Shown in pieces: positions 27,733 through 36,694 of a stretch of 64,000 bases of DNA. Below the pieces are notes generated by a model, which saw nothing but the letters and a program-made list of their open reading frames with translations, did no database searches and had not been told where the DNA came from. The position numbers and the translations under genes were made by a program. How positions within the stretch are numbered: the first letter of the stretch is position 1; each line of letters opens with the position of its first letter. Origin of the DNA: an uncultured Desulfomonile sp. (GTDB lineage Bacteria > Desulfobacterota > Desulfomonilia > Desulfomonilales > Desulfomonilaceae); contig CAJBEZ010000108.1 of the NCBI GenBank assembly GCA_903952205.1, positions 47,762 to 111,761 on the forward strand, in the 5' to 3' direction.

Positions 27733-29574
27733 TCAGTCCTTTGGCTCCCCAGGATCAGGGAGTCCGTAGTATCTGCAAATAATTTTTCGCGCCATGGGCG
27801 CCGCGATTTTGCCTCCCCCTCCCCCGTGCTCTATTACAACCACAACAGCGACCTTGCGAGGTTGATCATCAACAAAAGCCACAAACATAGCGTGAGTTCT
27901 CTCATGATAAGGAACATCATCTTCAGGCTTGGCCTTTTCCCGAGTACTGATGACCTGGGATGTTCCAGTTTTTGCGCTAATATTCAGACCAGGCACTCTA
28001 CATCTTCGTCCGGTACCGGACCTACTTTCTACTACGTCACGCATGGCTTTTCTGATTAGGGCCCAATCCTGCTTATCGTGCCTTATGCGCAATCGAACTA
28101 CAGGGTTTTGATCGAATATTACAGAACCGTCGGGAGATCTGATTTGCTCGACAAGAAAAGGTCTCATCACATTTCCGCCATTAGCCAATGCGGCGGTCAT
28201 CATCGCCAGTTGAACCGGAGTCGTCAAAGTATATCCCTGACCTATTGCTATGGTCACGTTTTCTCCGTCTTTGATGAACGTCCCGTAATTTCTCTCTTTC
28301 CAGAAATTCGTTGGAATCAATCCCGGTAATTCTTGGGAAAGCTCAAGACCTGTCGGTTTACCTAACCCGAACAGCGACGCGTAATGAGCCATGGTGTCAG
28401 CGCCCAACCTTAACCCGAGTTCGTAGAAATATACGTCGCAGGATTCCACCAAGGCTGTAAGCAGGTCTACTTTTCCGTGTCCATGTTGATTCCAGCATCT
28501 GTAAACCTGACCACCCAACTCCAATTCACCAGGACAAATGAATTGGGTGTCAGGTTTTATAAGGCCTTCTGAAAGAGCCGCAAAAGCAGTTACAGGCTTG
28601 ATAGTGCTTCCTGGAGGATAGAGTCCCCTGATTGAGCGATTTTCCAAAGGCCGCAGAGGGTCAGAATTCAGGGACTTCCAATCCTTTTCGGAAATCGAAG
28701 CTGAAAAAATATTAGGGTCAAATCCTGGCTTACTAACCATGGCTAGGATTTTTCCGGTATCTGGGTCGACGACCACAACGGAACCAGCCCTCTCAGTGAA
28801 TACGTCCTCAACAAATTTTTGAAATGACGCGTCCATGGCCAGTAATATGTTTGAGCCAGGTTTAGCTGGTCTCCTTGTTAAACTTGCAAGACGCCTTCCT
28901 TTGGCGTCGATTTCGATCTGTTCCCAACCCTCCTCTCCTCTCAGATAAGTCTCATATTCCTTTTCTATCCCAGTTTTTCCAACTAAATCACCAGGCCTGT
29001 ACCCAACTCTGCCAAATTTTTCCAATTCAGAACCTGATATCTCTCCAGTTGACCCTATGACGTGACAAAACAAATCCCCAAATGGGTATCGCCTGATTGG
29101 CCTCACGTTAAGGGACACACATTTGGATTGAAGAGGAAGACTTTTCAATGTGGAGACTTCTTCCATGCTTAGATTTTTCTTGATGGCAAAGGGCATGAAT
29201 TTAGGCGATGAAAAGCTCTTTTCAATGATGCTTCTCATCTTTTCGGGCGTATAACCTAAGGGCTCTGAATAAGACTTAACTAGCTCCGGTAGCTCCTTTA
29301 TAGCTCCAGGGATAATTGACAGCGTAAAACTTGGAATATTTTCAGCCAGGGGATTTCCGTTTCTGTCAAGTATCTCTCCGCGGGGAGGGGGAAGACGCAG
29401 CAATCTGATTCTGTTCTCAATGGCCAGATCATCATAGGACTCCCCCTTTATCAGTTGAAGATTCCAGAGACGTATTAGCAGAGCTAGAATAAACACGCAT
29501 ACAATTGCAGAAAAGACTATTACTCGTGATTTGTAATAATCCTCAAGTACGCTATCACTGCGCAATTGTAACAC
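27733..29574 (-). CDS. mrdA: Penicillin-binding protein 2
   Basis: PBP2 is the transpeptidase of the elongasome. It has one N-terminal membrane helix, the PBP dimerisation domain (PPPRGEILDRNGNPLAENIP) and a transpeptidase domain with SxxK (PGSTIKPVTAF), SCD (VESCDVYFYE) and KTGT (SAKTGTSQV). I start it at GTG 29574 (613 residues). There TAGTG shares one base with the mreD stop, and GGAG lies seven bases upstream. The frame open to 29610 would overlap mreD by 37 bases. Confidence 0.95.
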   Translation of the reverse strand: MLQLRSDSVLEDYYKSRVIVFSAIVCVFILALLIRLWNLQLIKGESYDDLAIENRIRLLRLPPPRGEILDRNGNPLAENIPSFTLSIIPGAIKELPELVKSYSEPLGYTPEKMRSIIEKSFSSPKFMPFAIKKNLSMEEVSTLKSLPLQSKCVSLNVRPIRRYPFGDLFCHVIGSTGEISGSELEKFGRVGYRPGDLVGKTGIEKEYETYLRGEEGWEQIEIDAKGRRLASLTRRPAKPGSNILLAMDASFQKFVEDVFTERAGSVVVVDPDTGKILAMVSKPGFDPNIFSASISEKDWKSLNSDPLRPLENRSIRGLYPPGSTIKPVTAFAALSEGLIKPDTQFICPGELELGGQVYRCWNQHGHGKVDLLTALVESCDVYFYELGLRLGADTMAHYASLFGLGKPTGLELSQELPGLIPTNFWKERNYGTFIKDGENVTIAIGQGYTLTTPVQLAMMTAALANGGNVMRPFLVEQIRSPDGSVIFDQNPVVRLRIRHDKQDWALIRKAMRDVVESRSGTGRRCRVPGLNISAKTGTSQVISTREKAKPEDDVPYHERTHAMFVAFVDDQPRKVAVVVVIEHGGGGGKIAAPMARKIICRYYGLPDPGEPKD

Positions 29575-30074
29575 TAGGTAGCTCCGACAATCCTCGAATA
29601 GCCTTTCCATGCCTTGTCCAGCATCGGCTTTAACATTATTAGACTCAGAGATGTCAAAATAGTTTTTACCAATATAATTTTTACGATCTCGGGTTCAAGT
29701 GTTACGTGCCCTGCAAACCACCTGCTTGTAAACACCACACAAAAAGAAACAAGAGAAACCAATAGAGTAATTGCGAAACTTGTCCCTAAACCTTCAACAT
29801 GAAAATTGTCACTCACATATCCCGTAAAAATAACCGTCGCCACATATACCGCTGAAAACAATCCCAGCGGCGCTCCTGAGAGTAGGTCTTGAGTCAACCC
29901 AAGCAGAAAAGCCGACAATAAACCTGAAACATATTCTCCGTTCAACCCTGTCCACACAACAACCAGTAAGGTCAAATCCGGTTTGAGTTCCATCGGAAAA
30001 ATGTGGTTCAGAATGGCGCACTGGATCACCAGACATCCCAAACCTGTCAAAAGGAAAAACGGTATATCTTTCAA
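29574..30074 (-). CDS. mreD: Rod-shape determining protein MreD
   Basis: The 166-residue protein has about five hydrophobic helices (start FFLLTGLGCLVIQCAILNHIF). Conserved MreD features are MELKPDLTLLVVVW and GLTQDLLSGAPLGLFS. It is an inner-membrane part of the elongasome between MreC and the PBP2/RodA pair. Its start overlaps the mreC stop by four bases and its stop overlaps the mrdA start. Confidence 0.93.
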   Translation of the reverse strand: MKDIPFFLLTGLGCLVIQCAILNHIFPMELKPDLTLLVVVWTGLNGEYVSGLLSAFLLGLTQDLLSGAPLGLFSAVYVATVIFTGYVSDNFHVEGLGTSFAITLLVSLVSFCVVFTSRWFAGHVTLEPEIVKIILVKTILTSLSLIMLKPMLDKAWKGYSRIVGAT

Positions 30075-30916
30075 CGATTTCTCTCCTGGCCCGGTTCCAT
30101 CGAGAATCCTCCCTGCGTCCCTAAAATTACAACCACCTCTTCCAATTCGGAAATTTTCGCGCCCGGCGTTACAGTAGCCTCAACGAATAGACCGTGTTCC
30201 GATGAACGTATGGAGTCTATTGTTCCCGCCACCATTCCTTTAGGGAAAATACCATCCAGCCCCGATGTGACAACCAGGTCGCCTTTTTGGAGTTTCACTT
30301 CTTTGTTCAAGTATTGAAGAACACACGAATATGAATAGGATCCTGTGAGCAATCCCCTATCTCTAGTCCTTTCAACCCTGCAATCCACAGACATACTTGG
30401 ATCAGTGATCATGGCAACTTGGGCCATCGTACCAGATGATCGAACGATTTTGCCCACTATCCCCTCTGGCACAGTCACTGCCATATCAGGGAAAACCCCA
30501 TCAGTTGTACCCTTATTTATCAAGACGGTTCTGAACAACCCTGAAGCATCTTCTCCTATAATCTGGGCTACCAGAGTTGGATAGTCCAGCTTGCTTTTAA
30601 GAGTCAGTATTTTCTTCAACCTTTTGTTTTCAAGATCCTTTTCCTTAAGAGTTACAATCTCGGTTCTTAAACGTCGAACTTCCTCAGTCAAGAGCCGATT
30701 TTCCTCACCAACCCCTACGAGCCAAAAATAAGAGCGAAATATTTCTCCCGCCTTCTGTTGAAAAAAGGTCACTGTTTGATCAATGGGCTTGAAAGCTGAA
30801 TATACGAAACCAGCAAATGTCCATCCTTGAGATTTGTCAATGGACGAAAAGAGCAATATTATCCCCAAGCTTAACAGTACAACGGCAGCAGTTACATCTC
30901 TTATTGATCTAAACAT
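30071..30916 (-). CDS. mreC: Rod-shape determining protein MreC
   Basis: The 281-residue protein has one N-terminal membrane helix (about 9-26). A periplasmic coiled coil follows (about 70-105), then the MreC beta-barrel domain with VLINKGTTDGVFPDMAV, GIVGKIV, SMSVDCRVERTRDRGLLTG and GDLVVTSGLDGIFPKGMVAG. MreC connects MreB filaments with PBP2 in the periplasm. It lies 166 bases downstream of mreB with no gene in between. Confidence 0.95.
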   Translation of the reverse strand: MFRSIRDVTAAVVLLSLGIILLFSSIDKSQGWTFAGFVYSAFKPIDQTVTFFQQKAGEIFRSYFWLVGVGEENRLLTEEVRRLRTEIVTLKEKDLENKRLKKILTLKSKLDYPTLVAQIIGEDASGLFRTVLINKGTTDGVFPDMAVTVPEGIVGKIVRSSGTMAQVAMITDPSMSVDCRVERTRDRGLLTGSYSYSCVLQYLNKEVKLQKGDLVVTSGLDGIFPKGMVAGTIDSIRSSEHGLFVEATVTPGAKISELEEVVVILGTQGGFSMEPGQERNR

Positions 30917-31082
30917 TATTCAAGAAGGACAAAGTTCATACAAATCAGTTACATCGGTGTCGGAAATGGTGAATGGGATTGTTGATGTAAATAGATTGCA
31001 ATCGCCTAATGCCGAAATCCCGATTCTAATTGTGTTTGGCCATAATTCAAACTAACGTTGAATATATTGTCTCTGAGTGGAT

Positions 31083-32120
31083 CTATGCTTTGATGAGCAC
31101 GTCCTTATACATGTCCCAGTTTTCGAAGACTATTCCCGAACCAATGACCACTGTTGACAAGGGATCGTCAGCCACAACTACCGGCAAACCTGTTTCACGT
31201 CGAATAACTTCATCGAGATTTTTTAATAATGACCCTCCTCCAGTAAGAACAATACCTCGGTCAACAATATCGGACGCAAGTTCAGGCGGGGTCTGCTCCA
31301 AAGCAGTTTTTACAGTCTCCAAAATTGCCCTCACAGGACCTGATATTGCCTCCGTCACCTCACTAGACCTCAATGAAATTACTTTGGGAACCCCACCAAT
31401 CAGGTCTCTCCCCTTGACTTCTATGACCATCTCTTCGTTCGTGTGGCAAGCGCTCCCTATGAGCATCTTGACCATCTCACTAGTCCTTTCGCCTATTAAC
31501 AAGCTGTATTTATGTTTCACATACTTGATTATGTCATTGTCTATTTTATCTCCCGCGATCCTCAGTGATTTGGCGTAGACTATATCGGACATTGATATCA
31601 CGGCTACTTCCGTAGTTCCTCCTCCTATATCTACAATCATGTTGCTTTTGGGTTCCGTTATTGGAAGATGGGCCCCTATTGCCGCAGCGATAGGTTCTTC
31701 AATCAAATAAACTTGTCTTGCTCCCGCACTTTCCGCCGCCTCCCTGACAGCCCTCATTTCAACCTGAGTTACTCCGGCCGGGACGCAAACCACTATCCTT
31801 GGTTTAACAAACATTCTACGTTTATGAATCCGGAAAATGAAGTGTTTAAGCATAGCTTCGGTGACTTCGAAATCAGCTATCACTCCATCCTTCATGGGAC
31901 GAATAGCCTTGATGTTGTCTGGGGTGCGGCCAACCATCTTTTTGGCGTCGGCCCCTACAGCTACGATACGTGGCCCGCGCCTCAGATCCATCTTGACTGC
32001 AACCACGGAGGGCTCGGAAAGAACGACACCCCTGCCGCGGACGTATACGAGGGTATTCGCAGTCCCCAAGTCAATAGCCATGTCGTTTGAAAAAATAGTT
32101 GATAACCAGTTCGAGAACAT
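31083..32120 (-). CDS. mreB: Rod-shape determining actin homologue MreB
   Basis: The 345-residue MreB is a full-length bacterial actin that directs lateral wall growth. The phosphate 1 loop is DLGTANTLVYVRGRGVV and the phosphate 2 loop is DIGGGTTEVAVI. The adenosine motif is GIVLTGGGSLLKNLDEVI. The N-terminal amphipathic membrane-binding segment (MFSNWLSTIFSN) is present. It heads mreB-mreC-mreD-mrdA-rodA and is divergent from ppiD. Confidence 0.97.
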   Translation of the reverse strand: MFSNWLSTIFSNDMAIDLGTANTLVYVRGRGVVLSEPSVVAVKMDLRRGPRIVAVGADAKKMVGRTPDNIKAIRPMKDGVIADFEVTEAMLKHFIFRIHKRRMFVKPRIVVCVPAGVTQVEMRAVREAAESAGARQVYLIEEPIAAAIGAHLPITEPKSNMIVDIGGGTTEVAVISMSDIVYAKSLRIAGDKIDNDIIKYVKHKYSLLIGERTSEMVKMLIGSACHTNEEMVIEVKGRDLIGGVPKVISLRSSEVTEAISGPVRAILETVKTALEQTPPELASDIVDRGIVLTGGGSLLKNLDEVIRRETGLPVVVADDPLSTVVIGSGIVFENWDMYKDVLIKA

Positions 32121-32163
32121 TTGTTACCCGAAAAAAATTTTCGTCAGACTAATCGGCCACAGG

Positions 32164-32192
32164 ACAATAACAGACACTCAGCGACTGATCAA
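32164..32192 (-). promoter_or_regulatory. Candidate promoter of the mre operon
   Basis: On the minus strand TTGATC (32187-32192), a 17-base spacer and TATTGT (32164-32169) lie about 45 bases before the mreB ATG, in the 230-base divergent region shared with ppiD. Confidence 0.4.
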
Positions 32193-32350
32193 GCGTTCAG
32201 AAATTAGTGAAGCCGTCAGCGGAATTTTGCCTATTTCCTGGCTGTTAAAAAGTGGCCTGAAATATGCCTGTTAGCCGCTTCCATTGACTTAAAGATCGTA
32301 TGGTCATATTATTGCCGCTTTGAAATTGCTCATTCGGAAAGGAGAGACCA

Positions 32351-34255
32351 GTGCTCGACCTGATGAGACGACACGCCGGTTCTTGGATTATTAAGGTGGC
32401 TCTCGGTGGAATAATAATTGTTTTCATATTCTTCTTTGGATGGGGTGGACCATTAGACAAAGATCGCCAATACGCGGCCAAGGTTAACGACGAAATCATC
32501 AGCTATGACAACTTCTACAACACCTATCAAACTGAGATCGAGAAAATTCGACTCCGTTTTCGAGGAGCGATGCCTCCAGACCTACTAGAAAAGCTGAACC
32601 TAAAGAAAAGTGTTATGGACCGTTTGGTCGACCAATACATTTTAAGACAGGAAGCCTCTAAGCTTGGTCTGTTCGTAACCACACCAGACGTGAAAAACGA
32701 GATTCTGTTTGACCCCACATTTCAAAGAAACGGAGCATTTGACCCCAGCATTTACAAAATGTACCTCAGCACAGTGAAGATGACGCCGGACGCATACGAA
32801 AAAACATTGAAACAGGAACTTTTGGCAAATCAAGCGGCCAAACTCATTACTGATTCTGTCAAGACAGATCCAGACGAACTCAAGACTCTTTGGCATTTTC
32901 AGAATGACAAGTTGGCTCTCGAAATTCTGCTCATTAAACCGGAAGATTTGACACACAAGGCTCTGCCTGATGAAAAAGATCTGGAAGCTTATTTCAAGAA
33001 GAATGAACTTCGATATGTTATTCCTGCTTCAGCCAGGATTGAGTACGTCTGGTTCTCATGGAAGGACTTGTTGACAAATATTTCGATTACTGAGGAAGAA
33101 GCCAGATCTTATTACAGATCAAACCAAAAAGAATTTGAGAACCCTGAAAAAATAAGGATCAGCCAAATACTCTTGAAAATTCCGGATGAAACCACCGATA
33201 ACGAAAAAGAGTCTATCAAGAAAAGGGCCTTTGATTTGGAACAGAAACTGAAATCGGGGACTGACTTTTCTCAACTGGCCAAAGAAAGTTCTCAGGATGA
33301 CTCGACTGCTTCCAAAGGGGGCGATTTAGGCTGGGTGACCAGAGGATCTATGAATCAGTCCATAGAAGACGCAGCGTTCAGATTGGACAAGGGACGGTTT
33401 TCCTCTCCAATTTTGACGGATCAGGGTTATCATTTGATCATGGTAGAGGAAAAAGTTGAAGAACGTGTGACGCCTTTCGAAGAAGCCAAGGATATGATCA
33501 TACAACGCATGAAGGACGATCAAGCCAAAAGACAAATTAGCCGTTTTGCAGATGATTTTTACGAGCAGGTTTACAGAACGGATAAACTGCAGGAACAGGC
33601 CAAAAAGTTCGGCCTTGAGGCGCATGAGGTTGATTCAGTGACAAAGAGTGGTGGAATTCCTGGGGTGATTGATGACGCCTCCATTTCGCAGGAAATATTC
33701 GAACTGAAAACTGGTGAAGTTTCGAAGTTGTTCAGAAGTGGGGATAATTATCTGGTTGCTCAATTAATTGAAAAAAAACCCGAGCGGATCCCTTCTTTCA
33801 ATGAAATCAAGAGCCTTGTCGAGAAAGATTATGACAAAGATCGGGCCATAACATCTTCTATAAAGAGGGCCGAAGGCTTGATCGATGAGTTAACCAAAGA
33901 TTTGTCGAAAGCGGACGCAATAGCTAAGAGAAATGGTCTTTCATGGGAATCCCTAGATCCAGTATCTCGAATAGCGGGATTTATTCCACATCTCGGCAAA
34001 TCCAATCAGGTTTCAGAGATGCTGACATCGATATCCCCAACCGCACCGATTTACGGAACCCCAATTACGACTCCCTCGGGGACTGCTATAGTTAGATTAT
34101 TAAGGATAGAGCCTGCAAGCGAAGATGAATACGCCAAAGGGGCTTCTGAATTCAGGAACTGGGTCTTGGAAGTCAAACGAACGGAATTCTTGAAAGGTTG
34201 GTTACGCATGTTACGAGATAAATCGTCAATCGATATAAATCAAAAATCGTTGTAA
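32351..34255 (+). CDS. ppiD: PpiD/SurA-type periplasmic peptidyl-prolyl isomerase
   Basis: This 634-residue chaperone-isomerase is anchored by one N-terminal membrane helix (about 14-30) and assists outer-membrane and exported protein folding. The SurA-N-like region (about 35-190) includes NLKKSVMDRLVDQYILRQEA. A parvulin domain lies at about 268-366 (ISQILLKIP, DDSTASKGGDLGWVTRG, SSPILTDQGYHLIMVEE). A further C-terminal region with a second weak parvulin-like segment follows. The GTG start has AAAGGAGAG just before it. E. coli PpiD has the same layout and size (about 620). Confidence 0.9.
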   Translation: MLDLMRRHAGSWIIKVALGGIIIVFIFFFGWGGPLDKDRQYAAKVNDEIISYDNFYNTYQTEIEKIRLRFRGAMPPDLLEKLNLKKSVMDRLVDQYILRQEASKLGLFVTTPDVKNEILFDPTFQRNGAFDPSIYKMYLSTVKMTPDAYEKTLKQELLANQAAKLITDSVKTDPDELKTLWHFQNDKLALEILLIKPEDLTHKALPDEKDLEAYFKKNELRYVIPASARIEYVWFSWKDLLTNISITEEEARSYYRSNQKEFENPEKIRISQILLKIPDETTDNEKESIKKRAFDLEQKLKSGTDFSQLAKESSQDDSTASKGGDLGWVTRGSMNQSIEDAAFRLDKGRFSSPILTDQGYHLIMVEEKVEERVTPFEEAKDMIIQRMKDDQAKRQISRFADDFYEQVYRTDKLQEQAKKFGLEAHEVDSVTKSGGIPGVIDDASISQEIFELKTGEVSKLFRSGDNYLVAQLIEKKPERIPSFNEIKSLVEKDYDKDRAITSSIKRAEGLIDELTKDLSKADAIAKRNGLSWESLDPVSRIAGFIPHLGKSNQVSEMLTSISPTAPIYGTPITTPSGTAIVRLLRIEPASEDEYAKGASEFRNWVLEVKRTEFLKGWLRMLRDKSSIDINQKSL

Positions 34256-34314
34256 AATGTTTTCATAAATTGTTATAATTAAAGTTGTAATTTTTTCCCA
34301 TTACCTCTATAGCC

Positions 34315-34343
34315 TTGACATTGCGAGGGCCCGCTGTTAATCT
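34315..34343 (+). promoter_or_regulatory. Sigma-70 promoter of tRNA-Gly
   Basis: A perfect TTGACA (34315-34320), a 17-base spacer and TAATCT (34338-34343) lie eight bases before the tRNA 5' end. The G+C-rich stretch after the -10 box could be a stringent discriminator, but this is inference. Confidence 0.65.
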
Positions 34344-34351
34344 TGCGTTAG

Positions 34352-34427
34352 GCGGGCATAGCTCAGTTGGTAGAGTGCAAGCTTCCCAAGCTTGATGTCG
34401 CGGGTTCGAGCCCCGTTGCCCGCTCCA
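34352..34427 (+). tRNA. tRNA-Gly (CCC)
   Basis: The 76-base gene folds as a cloverleaf. The acceptor GCGGGCA pairs with TGCCCGC, followed by discriminator T and an encoded CCA. The anticodon stem CAAGC/GCTTG holds the loop TTCCCAA, giving anticodon CCC for GGG codons. The T loop is TTCGAGC. A promoter precedes it and a terminator follows. Confidence 0.95.
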
Positions 34428-34444
34428 GAGTGTGGTTGTTTACC

Positions 34445-34476
34445 ACCCGGGTTTTTTAGAATCCCGGGTTTTTTAT
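34445..34476 (+). terminator. Intrinsic terminator after tRNA-Gly
   Basis: ACCCGGG (34445-34451) and CCCGGGT (34463-34469) form a 7-bp GC-rich stem around an 11-base loop, followed by a T-run. It separates the tRNA from rimP, so rimP and the genes after it need a further start or read-through. Confidence 0.75.
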
Positions 34477-34515
34477 TATAGACGTATGGAAATTGTTCTA
34501 CGCGTTGAGATTGAG

Positions 34516-35031
34516 ATGACTACAAATCGTAAGCTTGTGAGTTCTCTTTGGACCATGATAGAACCGGTTCTCGAAGCTGATGGAATTGAATTGGTGGAAG
34601 TGGAATATTTGCTTTCCGGAGGATCCTGGACGTTGAGGCTCTATATTGACACCCCTGACGGTGTAACACTAGACGACTGTACGACAATCAGTAGGCAGGT
34701 CGGCGCATTTCTGGACGCAGAAGATCCTATTGAACAACATTACAACCTAGAAGTTTCTTCTCCGGGAATTAACCGAGTGGTAAGGAAATTGAGTGATTTC
34801 GAACGTTTTTCTGGTAGACGGGCTCGCATAAGAACAGCGCATAAAATAGATGGAAGAAAAAATTTCTTGGGTATCTTAAGAGGAACACGAGATGCTACGG
34901 TGATAATAGAAGTGGAAAATAGTTTAATGGAAATCAATGCGGAAAATATTGAGAAAGCTCATTTAGAAACGCCGCCGGATGAAATTTTGCAGCAAAGCCT
35001 TCGCAAGAAGGCACTGAGCATGGGAGGGTGA
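34516..35031 (+). CDS. rimP: Ribosome maturation factor RimP
   Basis: RimP helps 30S subunit maturation. From ATG 34516 the protein has 171 residues. It has the N-terminal alpha/beta domain (EPVLEADGIELVEVEYLL, LRLYIDTPDGVTLDDC) with the SPGINRVVRKLSDFERF signature, and the SH3-like C-terminal domain (GILRGTRDATVIIEV). ATG 34486 in frame is possible; the frame upstream of it reads through the terminator and is not coding. Its stop overlaps the first possible nusA start. Confidence 0.92.
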   Translation: MTTNRKLVSSLWTMIEPVLEADGIELVEVEYLLSGGSWTLRLYIDTPDGVTLDDCTTISRQVGAFLDAEDPIEQHYNLEVSSPGINRVVRKLSDFERFSGRRARIRTAHKIDGRKNFLGILRGTRDATVIIEVENSLMEINAENIEKAHLETPPDEILQQSLRKKALSMGG

Positions 35032-35033
35032 CC

Positions 35034-36362
35034 ATGGGAAGTCTGGACCGAATGATTGATCAGGTGGCCAAAGAAAAAGGAATTTCTAGGGACACTTTAG
35101 TAGAGGCCCTGGAGGCGGCGCTTGTTTCGGCTGCCAGGAAAAGGTTTGGTCCGAAAGTTGAACTTGAAGCTCAATACAGCGATTCAACGGGAGAAATTGA
35201 GGTGTTTCGTTTCAGGGATGTTGTGGCGGAGGTCATTGACCCGAGTGTAGAAATCGATTTGGACACCGCCCGCAACGAACTGGATCCTGACGCTGAAATC
35301 GGCGATCAACTTGGAGAAAAGATCGGCGCTGAAACTTTTGGCCGTATAGCGGCCCAAACTGCCAAACAGGTAATTATTCAGAAAGTCAAGGACGCTGAAA
35401 GAGAAAATATCTACGCTGATTACAAGGATAGAAAGGGCGATATAGTAACTGGAGTAGTTCAACGATTTGAAAAAAAGAATACCGTTGTCAATTTGGGGAG
35501 GGCCGAAGCCATCCTTCCCGTTACAGAGCAAATTCCAAAAGAGACTTATCGTCAGGGAGACAGAATTCGAGCGCTAATAATTGACGTCAAAAGAACGCAG
35601 AAAGACCCTCAGATTATACTTTCAAGATCGGATCCATCATTCCTTGTAAAGCTGTTTGAGCAGGAGGTCCCTGAAATAGCTGAGGGGATTGTAAAAATTA
35701 TGTGCGCAGCCCGTGAACCAGGTCAACGGGCCAAAATTGGGGTTAGATCTGGTGACGCCGACGTTGACCCTGTTGGCGCATGTGTCGGCATGAAAGGATC
35801 GAGAGTCCAGGCCGTAGTCCAGGAACTCAGAGGCGAAAAGATAGATATAATTCCCTGGAATGATGAGTCTGCGCGTTTTGTATGTAACGCTCTACAACCA
35901 GCCCAGATATCAAAAGTAATTATTGACCAAATCTCCGGCACTATGGAGGTTATCGTCGACGATGATCAACTATCCCTTGCTATTGGCAAGAAGGGCCAGA
36001 ACGTACGCTTGGCTGCAAGACTGACCGGCTGGAAAATCGACGTTAGAAGTGAGTCAAAAGAAGAGAAAATTACCGGAGAGTCTTTTGAAAGGCTTATAGC
36101 GATTGAAGGCATGGACGAAGAGACAGCGACAATCCTTTTCGACAACGGTTATAGAAACCCTGAAGACATAGCCAGAGCATCGCTGGCGGAACTGACTAGT
36201 TTCATGGGCATAACGAACGAAAAGGCCTTGATGTTGCAAGAGGGAGCCAATAATTATCTCGCGAATCCGCCCGAGATTGAAATCGACACAGAAAAGACTG
36301 AAAATTTGGAGTTGGCTCATGAAGACAATGAACCTGATCCAACATCTGACGCAATTGAATAA
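35034..36362 (+). CDS. nusA: Transcription termination/antitermination protein NusA
   Basis: NusA binds RNA polymerase and nascent RNA and modulates pausing and termination. The protein (442 residues from ATG 35034, preceded by GGAGG) has the N-terminal RNAP-binding domain, S1 (GDIVTGVVQRFEKKNTVVNLG), KH1 (DPVGACVGMKGSRVQAV) and KH2 (LSLAIGKKGQNVRLAARLTGWKID cut across 323-346). A single helix-hairpin-helix region follows (IEGMDEETATILFDNGYRN), then an acidic tail. This is the short form lacking the double acidic repeats of E. coli NusA. Confidence 0.96.
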   Translation: MGSLDRMIDQVAKEKGISRDTLVEALEAALVSAARKRFGPKVELEAQYSDSTGEIEVFRFRDVVAEVIDPSVEIDLDTARNELDPDAEIGDQLGEKIGAETFGRIAAQTAKQVIIQKVKDAERENIYADYKDRKGDIVTGVVQRFEKKNTVVNLGRAEAILPVTEQIPKETYRQGDRIRALIIDVKRTQKDPQIILSRSDPSFLVKLFEQEVPEIAEGIVKIMCAAREPGQRAKIGVRSGDADVDPVGACVGMKGSRVQAVVQELRGEKIDIIPWNDESARFVCNALQPAQISKVIIDQISGTMEVIVDDDQLSLAIGKKGQNVRLAARLTGWKIDVRSESKEEKITGESFERLIAIEGMDEETATILFDNGYRNPEDIARASLAELTSFMGITNEKALMLQEGANNYLANPPEIEIDTEKTENLELAHEDNEPDPTSDAIE

Positions 36363-36412
36363 CTGACTTCAGTTCATATTTGGCAGTTTGTAAATTAGAT
36401 TGACGGCAGCGA

Positions 36413-36694
36413 ATGAAAAAAGGCCATATACCGATCAGAACTTGCGTTGCATGCCGTAGCAAACGCCCGGCCTTTGAAATGATAAGGTTGGTGGCACTGG
36501 AAAAAGCGTTGATAGAGACGAACCGAAAAATAAATCTTGGTGGAAGAGGATGTTATATTTGTCCATCAGAGATATGCGCCGCAAAGGCTCTAAAAAAGAG
36601 GCTCCTTCAAAAAGCGCTTCGGTCCGAAATCGAGATAATTCCGTCAGTGCAGAGCATTCTGAAAAGATCTAGACAAAAAGGGGTGTGCGGATGA
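36413..36694 (+). CDS. ylxR: YlxR family RNA-binding protein (DUF448)
   Basis: The 93-residue protein has the family start PIRTCVACRSKRP and the GGRGCYICPSEICAAKA block. The fold binds RNA, and in Bacillus YlxR relatives bind RNase P RNA. It lies between nusA and infB as usual. Its stop codon overlaps the infB ATG (ATGA at 36691-36694). Confidence 0.93.
   Translation: MKKGHIPIRTCVACRSKRPAFEMIRLVALEKALIETNRKINLGGRGCYICPSEICAAKALKKRLLQKALRSEIEIIPSVQSILKRSRQKGVCG

Noticed and set aside
32351..32450. PpiD membrane helix read as a cleavable signal peptide
   Set aside because: No cleavage motif follows and the layout fits the anchored PpiD type.
34432..34515. Extended rimP start at 34432
   Set aside because: It would translate the intrinsic terminator after tRNA-Gly and adds residues not found in RimP.
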